From positions 36,225,755 to 36,289,754 of the forward strand of contig NC_082701.1 of assembly GCF_949987515.2 (NCBI RefSeq): a DNA stretch of 64,000 nt. The letters are read 5' to 3'. Numbering within the stretch: position 1 is the stretch's first letter; every line of letters starts with the position of its first letter. The notes beneath the pieces were generated by a model. It did not search any database. It was given only the letters and a program-made list of their open reading frames with translations, and was not told the origin of the DNA. The position numbers were made by a program, and so were the translations under genes. The DNA is from Delphinus delphis (Eukaryota; Chordata; Mammalia; Artiodactyla; Delphinidae). Positions 12,371 through 24,330 of the stretch are shown here, piece by piece.

Positions 12371-13722
12371 AATCTGCTCTGCATGAAACCTGGTAGAGGG
12401 TAGCACAAAGAAAGATGGCTGAAATAGATAGTTATTCTCTTCCTTCTCTTGTTCTTCTTCTAACTAATATACTTAGATATTTTATCCTAAAGAATTTTAT
12501 GAAAGAGTTTAATCTATTGTATATTTTAGTTGTGCTCTAAGATGGGGCTGAATTCAGAAATTATAAAATAAGACCCAGCAAAAAAAGAGCAGTTAATTTC
12601 TACCTTTGGGGGTTAAAAGATATAATTAAATAATTACCTAGTTTCAGCCAAATCTCAGATTTTAACTCAAATTATCTCCCATTGTTTGAGTTACAGCAGT
12701 GGGTGTGGGGCTTTTTTTCTCCTCTGCAGCATGTAGACATTCACTTTCCCCCTTTCCACAAAGTACACTTCAAAAATGCAAATTATATGCCAAACCTAAA
12801 AATCATTTTTAAAAGATAGCTGAGAGACTTCAATTCAGAGCAAAAGAGGTTTACACAGATGCAAGTGTCAATTAATGAATTTTAAGTCTTTTTTTCTTTG
12901 GAGGTGGAAGAGATGAAAAATGAGGCATACTTCCATCATTACACAATCAAAAAACTTTCCAGTTTCCACCAGGAGAATTCTCTTATAGTTCAACTTAAAA
13001 CACTTTGTCTTATATTTGTTTTAATCTGTGTGCAGTGATGCTCTCTGCTTTATATTCTAACAATTTATAGAAATTAACATTACTCATGATCTTTTTAAAT
13101 TTTTGCTTATATATTTTAATATCCATATGCATCATTTATTACTTATACTATTTGATACTTATACTATTATACTATACTATTACTTATACTATTTTATTGC
13201 CTGAAAATTCTAGATTTTGTCTTATTGTTTTCTATAACTAAAACATCCCATACTTAACCTCTCTTTGCATTTTACGATCTTAATGTTTTAATGTTCCTGA
13301 AACACATATTGAGCTTCTGATTGGTTAGGGTGCTTTGACTATAAGTAACTAAACACCTGAGAATCAGTCATTTATTCAATGAAGACAGTCAATGATTGTA
13401 TCTAAAATAAAAACAGTTGTTGGCAGTTCCAAGTTAATTCAATGACACAATGATATATCAAGTATTTAAGATATTTTCATTCTTCTCTCCTATTGTTTTG
13501 TTCTCAATACATTGGCTTTTATCCTCAGACTTATTGCCTCATGTTCACAGAAGGTCTGCCCTTGTTCCTTGTCCAAAGCATGAAGGAGAAAAAAGTCTTT
13601 CTATGGTGAGCTCTCTCTCTCTCTTTTTTTAACCAAGAAAAATATCTTTCTAGAAGACCCTCAAACAGATTTCAGCTTATATGTCATTGGTCAAAAGTGT
13701 GTCATATACAAACTCTATACCA
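12371..13722. other. AT-rich DNA with a local TATAC-type simple tract
   Basis: Nothing is recognised apart from an irregular TACTTATACTAT-type tract at about 13138-13196. Confidence 0.45.
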
Positions 13723-13944
13723 CCAGTCAGTAAACTTTAGTGCTTAGGTCAAATCTGTTCCCACCTGTTTTTTTCAGATAAAGTATCATTGGAATACAGA
13801 CATACTTATTCATTTATGTGTAATCTATGGCTGTTTTCCAACTACAATAGCAGAGTTAAGTAGTTGTGATAGAGACTGTATGGTGTTCAAAGCCCAAAAT
13901 TATTTACTCTCTGGTCCTTTAGAGAAAAAGTTTTCTGAACCCTG
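13723..13944 (+). mobile_element. hAT-Charlie MITE (MER1-like)
   Basis: It opens CCAGTCAGTAAACTTTAGTG and closes AAGTTTTCTGAACCCTG, an eroded inverted terminal repeat. The inside carries AAGTATCATTGGAATACAGA, AATCTATGGCTGTTTTCC and AGCAGAGTTAAGTAGTTG, in the order of a very common mammalian hAT MITE of about 220 bp. The class is clear; the exact family name is less sure. Confidence 0.65.
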
Positions 13945-14192
13945 TTAATGGAAATCACCATGAAAAATCTATGGGATTACCATGATAGGTATAGAAAATT
14001 CATGATTTATCTCCTAGCCTTGGGTATATTGCTTAATGAACAGATTTGAGATTCTATAAATTAAAGAACAAAGCCATTGTTTAAGTAACCAAAAGTTTTT
14101 GCCATAGCATCTATTAAGTGGAAAATCTCTGTGCTTAAAGGACGCAAAAATAAAGTACTTAACCCTTGTTCTCAAGTTAGTTTATCATCTGT

Positions 14193-14206
14193 AAAAGAGT
14201 AATATA
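14193..14206. repeat. Target-site duplication, left copy (L1-C)
   Basis: AAAAGAGTAATATA here matches AAAAGATTAATATA at 21691-21704 at 13 of 14 positions. The pair brackets the long L1. Confidence 0.65.
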
Positions 14207-14210
14207 GAGA

Positions 14211-14228
14211 CTTCCGGGAAGATGGCGG
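14211..14228 (+). promoter_or_regulatory. Predicted ETS/YY1-like start element of L1-C
   Basis: CTTCCGG (ETS core on the opposite strand) is followed at once by AAGATGGCGG (YY1 core) within the first 22 bases of the element. In human L1 a YY1 site close to +13 positions transcription initiation. The motif and its placement are seen here; function is inferred. Confidence 0.5.
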
Positions 14229-15380
14229 AAGAGTAAGACGCAGAGATCACCTTCCTTCCCACAGATACACCAGAAATACATCTACACGTGGAACAACTAC
14301 TACAGAACACCTACTGAATGCTGGCAGAAGACCTCAGACCTCCCAAAAGGCAAGAAACCCCCCCACGTACCTGGGTAGGGCAAAAAAAAAAGAATAAACA
14401 GAGACAAAAGGATAGGGACGGGACCTGCACCAGTGGGAGGGAGCTGTGAAGGAGGAAAGGTTTCCACACACTAGGAAGCCCCTTCGCGGGCACAGACTGC
14501 AGGTGGCAGAGGGGGGGAGCTTCGGAGCCACAGAGGAGAGCACAGCAACAGGGGTGCAGAGGGCAAAGTGGAGAGATTCCCGCACAGAGGATCGGTGCCT
14601 ACTGGCACTCACCAGCCCGAGAGGCTTGTCTGCTCCCCAGCCGGAGTGGGCAGGGCTGGGAGCTGAGGCTCGGGCTTTGGTCAGAGTGCAGGGAGAGGAC
14701 TGGGGTTGGCGGTGTGAACACAGCCTGCAGGGGGTTAGTGCACCATGGCTGGCCGGGAGGGAGTCCGGGGAAAAGTCTGGACCTGCTGAAGAGGCTAGAA
14801 ACTTTTTCTTCCCTCTTTGTTTACTGGTGTGCGAGGAGAGGGGATTAAGAGCATTGCTTAAAGGAGCTCCAGAGATGGGCATGAGCCACGGCTAAAAGCC
14901 CGGACCCGAGACTGACATGAGACGCTAAGGCTGCTGCTGCCACCACCAAGAAGCCTGTGTGCGAGCACCGGTCACTATCCACACCCCCCTTCCGGGGAGC
15001 CTGTGCAGCCCGTCACTGCCAGGGTCCCAGGACCCATGGACAACTTCCCCAGGAGAACACATGGCACGCCTCAGGCTGGTGCAATGTCACGCTGGCCTCT
15101 GCTGCTGCAGGCTCACCCTGCACTCCGTGATACTCCCTACCCCTGGCCTGAGTGAGCCAGAGCCCCCGAATCAGCGGCTCCTTTAACCCCATCCTGTCTG
15201 AGCAAAGAACAGACGCCCTCAGGTGACCTACACACACAGGCGGGGCCAAATCCAAAGCTGAGCCCCTGGGAGCTGTGAGAACAAAGAAGAGAAAGGGAAA
15301 TCTCTCCCAGCAGCCTCAGAAACAGCAGATTAAATCTCCACAATCAACTTGATGTACCCTGCATCTGTGGAATACATGAA

Positions 15381-15905
15381 TAGACAATGAATCATCCCAA
15401 ATTAAGGAGGTGGACTTTGAGAGCAAGATTCATTAATTTTTACCCTTTTCCTTTTTTGTGAGTGTGTATGTGTATGCTTCTGGGTGAGATTTTGTCTGTA
15501 TAGCTTTGCTTCCACCATTTGTCCGAGGGTTCTATCCATCCGTTTTTTGTTTTTGTTTTTGTTTAATTTTTTTGTTAATAATTACTTTTTATTTTAATAA
15601 CTTTATTTGATTTTACTTTATCTCCATTCTTTCTTTTGTTTCTTCTCTCCTTTAGGCAATGAATCATCCCAAATTGAGAGCAAGATTTATGATTTTTTCC
15701 CCTTTTCCTCTTTTTGTGAGTGTGTATGTATATGCTTCTGTGTGAGATTTTGTCTGTATAGCTTTGCTTCCACCATTTGTCCCAGGGTACTCTCCATCCG
15801 TTTTTATGTTTTTTGTGTTTTTTTTTTCTCTTAATAATTATGTTTTTATTTTGATAACTTTATTATATTTTATCTTACTTTATTTTATTTTACTTTATCT
15901 TCTTT
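15381..15905 (+). repeat. Tandem duplication, ~272-bp unit, inside the L1-C 5'UTR
   Basis: Copy 1 begins at 15381 (TAGACAATGAATCATCCCAA) and copy 2 at 15653 (TAGGCAATGAATCATCCCAA). Both continue through GTGAGTGTGTATGT, TGAGATTTTGTCTGTATAGC and CCACCATTTGTCC into a T-rich tail. Across about 76 central bases I count three mismatches, so the duplication is fairly recent. Confidence 0.85.
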
Positions 15906-16060
15906 CTTTTTTTCCTTCCTTCTCTCCTTCCATCACTCCTCCGTCCCTCCCTCCCTCCCTCCTTTCTTTCTTTCGTTCTTTCTTTCTTTCTTTCCTTCTT
16001 TCTTTCATCCTTTCTTTCTTTCTACTTCTAGTAACTCTTTCTTTCCACTTTTTCTCCCTT
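15903..16060 (+). repeat. Pyrimidine-rich simple repeat (CTTT/CCTT)n
   Basis: This is a nearly pure C/T stretch with CTTT units and a CCCT run near 15946-15962. It lies within the L1-C 5'UTR. The complementary purine tract produces a Lys/Arg/Glu-rich open frame on the minus strand that is not a gene. Confidence 0.9.
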
Positions 16061-16567
16061 TTCTTCTGAGCTGTGTGGATGAAAGGCTCTTGGTGCTGCA
16101 GCCAGGAGTTAATGTGTGCCTCTGAGGTGGGAGAGCCAACTTCAGGACACGGGTCCACAAGAGACCTCCCAGTTGCACATAATATCAAATGGAGAAAATC
16201 TCCCAGAGATCTCCATCTCAACACCAGCACCCAGCTTCACTCAAGGACCATCAAGCTACAGTGCTGGACATCCTATGCCAAACAACTAGGAAGACAGGAA
16301 CACAACTCCACCCATTAGCAGAGAGGCTGCCCAAAATCATAATAAGTCAACAGACACCCCAAAACACACCACCAGACGTGGACCTGCCCACCAGAAACAC
16401 AAGATCCAGCCTCATCCACCAGAACACAGGCACTAGTCCCCTCCACCAGGAAGCCTACACAACCCACTGAACCAATCTTAGCCACTGGGGACAGACACCA
16501 AAAACAATGGAAACTACAAACTTGCAGCCTGCAAAAAGAAGACCCCAAACACAGTAAGATAAGCAAA

Positions 16568-17460
16568 ATGAGAAGACAGAAAAACACGCAGCAGAATAAG
16601 AAGCAAGATAAAAACCGACCAGACCTAACAAATGAAGAGGAAATAGGCAGTCTACCTGAAAAAGAACTCAGAATAATGATAGTAAAGATGATGCAAAATC
16701 TTGGAAATAGAATAGACAAAATGCAAGAAACATTTAACACAGACCTAGAAGAACTAAAGATGAAACAAACAATGCTCAACAACATAATAAATGAAATGAA
16801 AAATACTCTAGATGGGAACAATAGCAGAATAACTGAGGCAGAAGAATGGATAAGTGACCTGGAAGATAAAAGAGTGGAAATAACTACTGCAGAACAGAAT
16901 AAAGAGAAAAGAATGAAAAAAACTGAGGACAGTTTCAGAGACCACTGGGACAACATTAAACGCACCAACGTTTGAATTATAGGGGTTCCAGAAGAAGAAG
17001 AGAAAAAAAAAAGGGACAGAAAATATTTGAAGAGATTATAGTTGAAAACTTCCCTAATATGGGAAAGGAAATAGTTAATCAAGTCCAGGAAGCACAGAGT
17101 GTCCCATACAGGATAAATCGAAGGGGAAATATGCCAAGACACATATTAATCAAACTGTCAAAAATTAAATACAAATAAAACATATTAAAAGCAGCAAGGG
17201 AAAAACAACAAATAACACACAAGGGAATCCCCATAAGGTTAACAGCTGATCTTTCAGCAGAAACTCTTCAAGCCAGAAGGGAGTGGCAGGACATACTGAA
17301 AATGATGAAGGAGAAAAACCTGCAACCAAGATTACTCTACCCAGTAAGGATCTCATTCAGATTTGATGGAGAAATTAAAACCTTTACAGACAAGCAAAAG
17401 ATGAGAGAGTTCAGCACCACCAAACCAGCTCTACAACAACTGCTAAAGGAACTTCTCTAG
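16568..17460 (+). pseudogene. LINE-1 ORF1 (nucleic-acid-binding chaperone), decayed
   Basis: ORF1p is the RNA-binding, trimer-forming partner protein of L1 particles. The ATG at 16568 opens 135 residues rich in Glu, Lys, Asn and Leu, including SLPEKELRIMIVKMMQNLGN and EEWISDLEDKRVEITTAE, as expected of the coiled coil. A TGA at 16973-16975 interrupts it where an Arg codon is expected (CGA to TGA). A frameshift follows in the A-run near 17000, then FEEIIVENFPNMGKEI and a further stop at 17176-17178. The frame resumes with SAETLQARREW-type sequence and ends at the TAG 17458-17460. The full span of about 297 codons is normal for the family. Confidence 0.85.
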
Positions 17461-17518
17461 GCAAGAAACACAAGAGAAGGAAAAGACCTACAATAACAAA
17501 CCCAAAACAATTAAGAAA

Positions 17519-20500
17519 ATGGGAATAGGAACATACATATTGATAATTATCTTAAATGTAAATGGACTAAATGCTCCCACCAAAAGACACAGATTGGCTG
17601 AATAGATACAAAAACAAGACCCATATGTTTGCTGTCTACAAGAGACCCACTTCAGACCTAGAGACACATACAGACTTAAAGTAAGGGGATGGAAAAGATA
17701 TTCCATGCAAATGGAAACCAAAAGAAAGCTGGAGTAGCAATTCTCATATCAGACAAAATAGACTTTAAAACAAAGACTATTATAAGAGACAAAGAAGGAC
17801 ACTACATAATGATCAAGGGATCGATCCAAGAAGAAGATATAACAATTGTAAATATTTATGCACCCAACATAGGAGCACCTCAATACATAAGGCAAATACT
17901 AACAGCCATAAAAGGGGAAATCGACAGTAACACATTCATATTAGGGGACTTTAACACCCCACTTTCACCAATGGACAGATCATCCAAAATGAAAATTAAT
18001 AAGGAAACACAAGCTTTAAATGATACATTAAACAAGATGGACTTAATTGATATTTATAGGACATTCCATCCAAAAACAACAGAATACATATTTTTCTCTA
18101 GTGCTCATGGAATATTCTCCAGGATAGATCATATCTTGGTTCACAAATCAAGCCTTGGTAAATTTAAGAAAATTGAAATTGTATCAAGTATCTTTTTATA
18201 CCACAATGCTATGAGACTAGATATTAATTACAGGAAAAGATCTGTAAAAAATACAAACACATGGAGGCTAGACAATACACAACTTAATAACGAAGTGATC
18301 ACTGAATAAATCAAAGAGAAAACAAAAAATACCTAGAAACAAATGACAATGGAGACACGACGGCCCAAAACCTATGGGATGCAGCAAAAGCACTTCTAAG
18401 AGAGAAGTTTATAGCAATACACTCCTACTTTAAGAAACAGGAAAGATCTCGAATAAACAACCTAACCTTGCACCTAAAGCAATTAGAGAAAGAAGAACAA
18501 AAAAACCCCCAAAGTTATCAGACGGAAAGAAATCATAAAAATCAGATCAGAAATAACTGAAAAAGAAATGAAGGAAACGATAGCAAAGATCAATAAAACT
18601 AAAAGTTGGTTCTTTGAGAATATAAAGAAAATTGATAAACCATTCACCAGACTCATCAAGAAAAAAAGGGAAGAAGACTCAAATCAATAGAATTAGAAGT
18701 GGAAAAGGAGAAGTAACAACTGACAGTGGAGAAAAGCAAAGGATCATGAGAGATTACTACAAGCTACTCTATGCCAATAAAGTGGACAACCTGGAAGAAA
18801 TGGACAAATGCTTAGAAAGGCACAAAGACTGAATCAGGAAGAAATAGAAAATATGAACAGACCAATCACAAACACTGAAATTGAAACTGTGATTAAAAAT
18901 CTTCCAACAAACAGAAGTTCAGGACCAGATGGCTTCATAGGCGAATGCCGTCAAACATTTAGAGAAGAGCTAACACCTATCCTTCTCAAACTCTTCCAAA
19001 ATACAGCAGAAGGAGGAACATTCCCAAACTCATTCTACAAGGCCACCATCACCCTGATACCAAAACCAGACAAGGATGCCACAAAGAAAGAAAACTACAG
19101 GCCAAATCACTGATGAACATAGATGCAAAAATCCTCAACAAAATACTAGCAAACAGAATCCAACAGCACATTAAAAGTATCATACACCATGATCAAGTGT
19201 GGTTTATTCCAGGAATGCAAGGATTCTTCAATATATGCAAATCAATCAATGTGATACACCATATTAACAAATTGAAGGAGAAAAACCATATGATCATCTC
19301 AATAGATGCAGAAAAAACTTTTGATGAAATTCAACACCCATTTATGATAAAAACCCTGCAGAAATTAGGCATAGAGGGAACTTTCCTCAACATAATAAAG
19401 GCAATATATGACAAGCCCACAGCAAACATCATCCTCAATGGTGAAAAACAGAAAGCATTTACACTAAGATCAGGAAAAAGACAAGGTTGCCTACCCTCAC
19501 CACTATTATTCAACATAGTGTTGGAAGTTTTAGCCACAGCAATTGGAGAAGAAAAGGAAATAAAAGGAATCCAAATCAGAAAAGAAGAACTAAAGCTGTC
19601 ACTATTTGCAGATGACATGATACTATACATAGAGAATCCTAAAGATGCTACCAGAAAACTACTAGAACTAATCAATGAATTTGGTAAAGTAACAGGATAC
19701 AAAATTAATGCACAGAAATCTCTGGCATTTCTATACACTAATGATGAAAAATCTGAAAGTGTACTCAAGAAAACCCTCCCATTTACCATTGCAACAAAAA
19801 GAATAAAATATCTAGGGGTAAACCTACCTAAAGAAACAAAAGTCCTGCAGAAAATTATAAGACACTGATGAAAGAAATTAAAGATGATACAAATAGATGG
19901 AGAGATATACCATGTTCTTGGATGGGAAGAATCAACATTGTGAAAATGAATCTACTACCCAAAGCAATCTACAGATTCAATGCAATCCCTATCAAACTAC
20001 GACTGACATTTTTCCCAGAACTAGAACAAAAAATTTCACAAGTTGTATGGAAACACAGAAGACTCCAAATAGCCAAAGCAATCTTGAGAATGAAAAACAG
20101 AGCTGGAGGAATCAGGCTCCCAGACTTCAGACTATACTACAAAGCTACAGTAATCAAGACAATATGGTAGTGGCACAAAAACAGAAAGATAGATCAATGG
20201 AACAGGATAGAAAGACCAGAGATATACCCATGCACATATGGTCACCTTATCTTTGATAAAGGAAGCAGGAATGTACAGTGGAGAAAGGACAGCCTCTTCA
20301 ATAAGAGGTGCTGGGAAAACTGGACAGGTACATGTAAAAGTAGGAAACTAGATCACTCCCTAACACCATACACAAAAATAAGCTCAAAATGGTTTAAAGA
20401 CCTAAATGTAAGGCCAGAAACTATCAAACGCTTAGAGGAAAACATAGGCAGAACACTCTATGACATAAATCACAGCAAGATCCTTTTTGACCCACCTCCT

Positions 20501-21368
20501 AGAGAAATGGAAATAAAAAAAAAAAAAAAACAAATGGGACGTAATAAACTTCAAAGCTTTTGCACAGCAAAGGAAACCATAAACAAGACCAAAAGACAAC
20601 CATCAGAATGGGAGAATATATTTGCAAATGGAGCAACTGACAAAGGATTAATTTCAAAAATTTACAAGCAGCTCATGCAGCTCAATAAAAAAAAAATCAA
20701 ACAACCCAATCTAAAAATGGGCAGAAGACCTAAATAGATATTTCTCCAAAGAAGATATACAGACTGCCAACAAGCACATGAAAGAATGCTCAAGATCATT
20801 AATCATTAGAGAAATGCAAATCAAAACTACAATGAGATATCATCTCACACCAGTCAGAATGGCCATCATCAAAAAATCTAGAAACAATAAATGCTGGAGA
20901 GGGTGTGGAGAAAAGGGAACACTCTTGCACTGCTGGTGGGAATGTGAATTGGTTCAGCCACTATGGAGAACAGTATGGAGGTTCCTTAAAGAACTACAAA
21001 TAGAACTACCATATGACCCAGCAATCCCACTACTGGGCATATACCCTGAGAAAACCAAAATTCAAAAAGAGTCATGTACAAAAATCTTCATTGCAGCTAT
21101 ATTTACAATAGCCAGTACATGGAAGCAACCTAAGTGTCTGTCAACGGATGAATGGATAAAGAAGATGTGGCACATATATACAATGGAATATTACTCAGCC
21201 ATAAAAAGAAACGAAATTGAGCTATTTGTAATGAGGTGGATAGACCTAGAGTCTGTGATACAGACTGAAGTAAGTCAGAAAGAAAGACAAATACTGTATG
21301 CTAACACATATATATGGAATTTAAGGAAAAAAAATGTCATGAAGAACCTAGGGGTAAGGCAGGAATAA
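17519..21368 (+). pseudogene. LINE-1 ORF2 (endonuclease / reverse transcriptase), decayed
   Basis: ORF2p nicks target DNA and copies L1 RNA into the break. The ATG at 17519 is followed by ILNVNGLNAPTKRHRLAE, the start of the APE-type endonuclease. That frame breaks at a TAG near 17602 and a one-base loss near 17696. Open pieces follow. 17689-18309 holds endonuclease sequence with GDFNTPLS and SRIDHIL. 18808-19113 leads into the polymerase. 19113-19868 (251 aa) is the polymerase core with [15 protein letters not shown] and the catalytic FADD at 19605-19616. 20778-21368 is the C-terminal domain with [18 protein letters not shown]. The total span suits the usual length of about 1275 aa. Several stops and frameshifts mean no full protein. 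Confidence 0.88.
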
Positions 21369-21690
21369 AGACACAGACCTACTTGAGAATGGACTTGAGG
21401 ATATGGAGAGGAGGAAGGGTGAGATGTGACAAAGCTAGAGAGAGGCATGGACATATATACACTAACAAACATGAGGTAGATAGCTAATGGGAAGCCACCG
21501 CATAGCACAGGGAAATCAGCTCGGTGCTTTGTGACCGCCTGGAGGGGTGGGATAGGGAAGGTGGAGGGGAGGGAGATGCAAGCGGGAAGAGATATGGGAA
21601 CATATGTATATATATAACTGATTCATTTTGTTGTGAAGTAGAAACTAACACACCATTGTAAAGCAATTATACTCCAATAAAGATGTTAAA
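21369..21690 (+). terminator. L1-C 3'UTR and poly(A) signal
   Basis: This is a G-rich 3'UTR (GGAGGGGTGGGATAGGGAAG) ending in AATAAA at 21676-21681 and a short A-tail that merges into the target duplication. Confidence 0.8.
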
Positions 21691-21704
21691 AAAAGATTAA
21701 TATA
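21691..21704. repeat. Target-site duplication, right copy (L1-C)
   Basis: AAAAGATTAATATA, partner of 14193-14206 (one mismatch). Confidence 0.65.
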
Positions 21705-22849
21705 AAATGTAATTTCTAAAAAGTGTGATAAATGCTTTCTATGATATAGGAATGTACCCAGTGTTTTGGGAGGGGTTTCTTTTATCATTCAAATTCTTTT
21801 CAATCTTATTAATTCCTTTTTTCTCATTGAAAGTCACATTTATATTTCCTTGTCTTAATGCTCTCCCATAACCTTTCTGTGTCTCTTGCCTTTCTTGACA
21901 AGAGTTGATTTTTTTAAATTTTTCTGTCCTCCTCAAGGTTCTAATACCATGAACTTCATCGACTGTTTCAGGATATCCTGGCTTTAACTTCAAATAAAAT
22001 AAGAGTCAACAGAAAATCTCTCAATGTCCAAACCACACACATAAAAATATTTTATCTGTACCAATTCTTCCTCCTATTTTAGAGGCTACTTCTTTATGAT
22101 TGTCTTTCATTCTAAAGCTCAGCTTCTTGGAACATCAAAACACACTCATTCTTTGGATTTTCTAACCTCTCATTGACTCATCCATTCACAATATTGTTTT
22201 AACCCTGAAAAGTTCACAAATAAAGGTTAACAATGAGGCTTCTTAATCATCAAATCCACTGGAAATTTTTCAATTCCTCTCATAACTTCTTTCCTTCATT
22301 TTCACTAAGATATGTGATCTCAAATTTAATCGCCTGTTCCTAATTCCTCAATCATATTCTCTTCTTCCATCTCCTACCTCTTAAATGTTAATATCCCTAA
22401 ATAGGTATTATTTGATCATTTTTCTTCTCATTTTGTATACATGTTCTGACTGATCCCATCTGCCTGTAATTCTACCTCTTTAATCAAATGACTTACAAAT
22501 GTATTACTTAAAAAGAGATTTCTGAGTTCAGGACTTTATGTTCAGTTTTCTACTGGACATCTCCACTTGGAGGGACTCAGTGGACTATCAAACACAATAT
22601 GATCAAACAGAAATTATTGTCATCCTCCACCTCAAATTGTCTATTTCCCCCTTTCAATAAGTAGTCATCATCATATTTCAGTTAGTAGGAACAAGTCCCC
22701 CCCTTCATCTGCCCCCAGCATTGAATTGTTCACTGAGTATAATTGTATATTCTTTGAATATTCACTGAGATTATGAATCTATCAATTTCTTTATGTAATT
22801 ATTTCTACTTCTCTAAAACAGGACTTTATCCTCTTTCTTTTCTTGGACT
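21705..22849. other. Unique DNA, nothing recognised
   Basis: C/T-rich on the + strand, with no recognisable repeat or exon. Confidence 0.4.
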
Positions 22850-23260
22850 ATTTAACAGTCTCCAAAATGGTCTCCTTATCCTCAATCACATTCCACTCTG
22901 ATGCTCCCTCTATATACCTGTCAGAGTGATATTTCTAAACTCTGAAGCATACAATATGATACTCTTTCAAATCTCGAGGACTCCTGATAACTTCAGGAGG
23001 AATTCCAAAATTCTTAGCACATATTGCAAACTGCATCTTAGTTTGATCCTCTGCCAGCTTTCCAGTCATAAGCTTCTGCCATAATCCTACATGCAAGCAT
23101 CCCTTAGACCCATCCTCATGGAATTATCTGTGATTCTTGGAGCATAGCATAATTATTCATGCTCCTGTGACTTATCAGTTATTTCCTGCCTGCTTGGAAA
23201 ACCATCTCCACTTGATCTTCCTGAGTACCTTATTCTCTTTGGAAAAAAAATAAGTTAAAA
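22850..23260 (+). mobile_element. LINE-2 fragment
   Basis: The order 'TCAGAGTGATATTTCTAAAC', 'AACTTCAGGAGGAATTCCAA', 'TTTGATCCTCTGCCAGCTTTCC' (shortened) and CCTGCCTGCTTGGAAAACC follows the part of L2 that precedes its 3'UTR. Strongly diverged; no frame is kept. Confidence 0.5.
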
Positions 23261-23282
23261 ATTAAAGCTTGAATAGAATTTA

Positions 23283-23397
23283 AGGACTTCCCTAGCAGTC
23301 CAGTGGTTAAGACACCCCATTCCCAATGCAGGAGCAGGAGTTCCATCCCAGGTCATGAAACTAAGATCCCGCATGCCGTACAGTGTGGCAAAAAAAA
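23283..23397 (+). mobile_element. CHR-type tRNA-derived SINE
   Basis: It begins AGGACTTCCCTAGCAGTCCA, contains a B-box-like GTTCCATCCCAGG, and ends CAGTGTGGC plus an A-run. A perfect 11-bp target duplication (AATAGAATTTA) lies at 23272-23282 and 23398-23408. The GGACTTCCCTGG head, with its short single module, belongs to the CHR SINEs shared by whales and related cetartiodactyls. Confidence 0.88.
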
Positions 23398-23529
23398 AAT
23401 AGAATTTAGTATTAATTGCACAGTGGTACTTATTCTAATCATCTAAATATTATTTGCATGTTACAGATTATATAAACCACAAATTTCTCTGTGTTCTATA
23501 AATTTGTGATGCTAAATGATTTATTATTT

Positions 23530-23680
23530 GCAGGCATTCATAGTTAAAGCTTTGGGGGCTGAAAAACTCGGTATAAGTCTGTTTTCTGCCTTTTACTTGT
23601 TTTGTGAAACTAAGAAAGTCATTTAACATTTTAAGCTTGTTTTCTCAGTTATTAATTGTGTAAATAGTATGGTGTTTTTT
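23530..23680 (+). mobile_element. MIR fragment
   Basis: Blocks matching 'agctttgg...', 'AAGAAAGTCATTTAACATTT' and 'GTTTTCTCAGTTATTAATTG' fall in MIR order. Confidence 0.5.
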
Positions 23681-24244
23681 GGGAATGTAGCTATCTATTT
23701 CTCTCTTCTCATAATTCCACTGAGGGAAGGAAACATGACCTTTACTTTCAATGGGGGGAGGGAGGAAGGAAATCACAGGAGAAACACATGCAGCTACTCT
23801 CTGCCTCTTCGATTATTCTTCCTCACAGAGGAGAGTCTATCTCATTAGAAAATTTGAAGAAGTAAATGTCTGCCCAGTTCAGTTCCTTCTTTTCTCTTCA
23901 GAGTCATCTTTTCTCCAGGAAACACACGATCTAGTCTGCTGTCTGTTATGTTGTAAACATAATGGGGAAAGCATTGCTACTTTGGGGAGAGTGTTTGTGT
24001 TGTCCAGCTCATCCAGTACCTGGCAGAGAAGGTTGTTTACAATGAAGTGAAGCATTCACTATTTCTTCTGGCTACAAATCTAAAGTACCATTATTCAATA
24101 ATTTTTATCAATATTAAAAATGAGAGTTTGTTTTCCATCTGCCCTAGTCCTGCATACTATATCTCATTTGATTCTGAGCTTGAGAAGAACATTGTGATAT
24201 TATTGATTAATTACCCCAGTAGTGCTGACTACAGTTCTTATTAC

Positions 24245-24330
24245 CTGGGAAGATGTGGTTAAATGCCTAGCATGAGGTGTAAAACATCCTAAATGCTCAA
24301 TTAATATTAGTTATTATTATTGAATATAAT
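24245..24330 (+). mobile_element. MIR 3' end
   Basis: AATGCCTAGCATGAGGTG, then ATGCTCAATTAATATTAG and TTATTATTATT match the MIR tail. Confidence 0.45.

Larger units (their letters stand above)
14207..16567 (+). other. L1-C 5'UTR (internal promoter region)
   Basis: This is the untranslated leader, about 2.36 kb. The first 1.1 kb (14207-15340) is the most GC- and CpG-rich part of the window. Next comes a two-copy tandem duplication (15381-15905), then a pyrimidine tract (15840-16060), and finally about 500 bp (16068-16567) shared with L1-E. Long open frames on both strands at 14.33-14.90 and 15.0-15.3 kb are by-products of GC richness and not genes. Confidence 0.8.
14207..21690 (+). mobile_element. 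Full-length LINE-1 (L1-C), decayed
   Basis: The element is about 7.5 kb: 5'UTR 14207-16567, ORF1 16568-17460, a 58-bp spacer, ORF2 17519-21368, and a 3'UTR with AATAAA at 21676-21681 and a short A-tail. Its start (GACTTCCGGGAAGATGGCGG) is intact and a near-perfect 14-bp target duplication flanks it, so it inserted at or near full length. It is the best preserved L1 of the window: the reverse-transcriptase core is open and keeps its catalytic FADD. Both ORFs nevertheless carry several stops and frameshifts, so autonomous movement is not expected. Confidence 0.93.

Noticed and set aside
14334..14895. Long overlapping open frames on both strands (182 and 149 codons)
   Set aside because: They lie in the GC-rich L1-C leader, where stop codons are rare. 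They are Ser/Pro/Arg/Gly-rich with no family signal.
15895..16230. Lys/Arg/Glu-rich minus-strand frame
   Set aside because: It is the translation of the complementary purine tract (AAAG/GGAA repeats).
16315..17142. 275-codon open frame on the minus strand, the longest antisense frame
   Set aside because: It is the complement of L1-C ORF1 (A-rich sense, T-rich antisense, giving Phe/Leu/Ser-rich text). It has no protein resemblance and is a shadow.
21691..21704. Treating the A-run at 21689-21694 as a long poly(A) tail
   Set aside because: The tail is only about seven A before the target duplication, so its length cannot be used to infer a young age.
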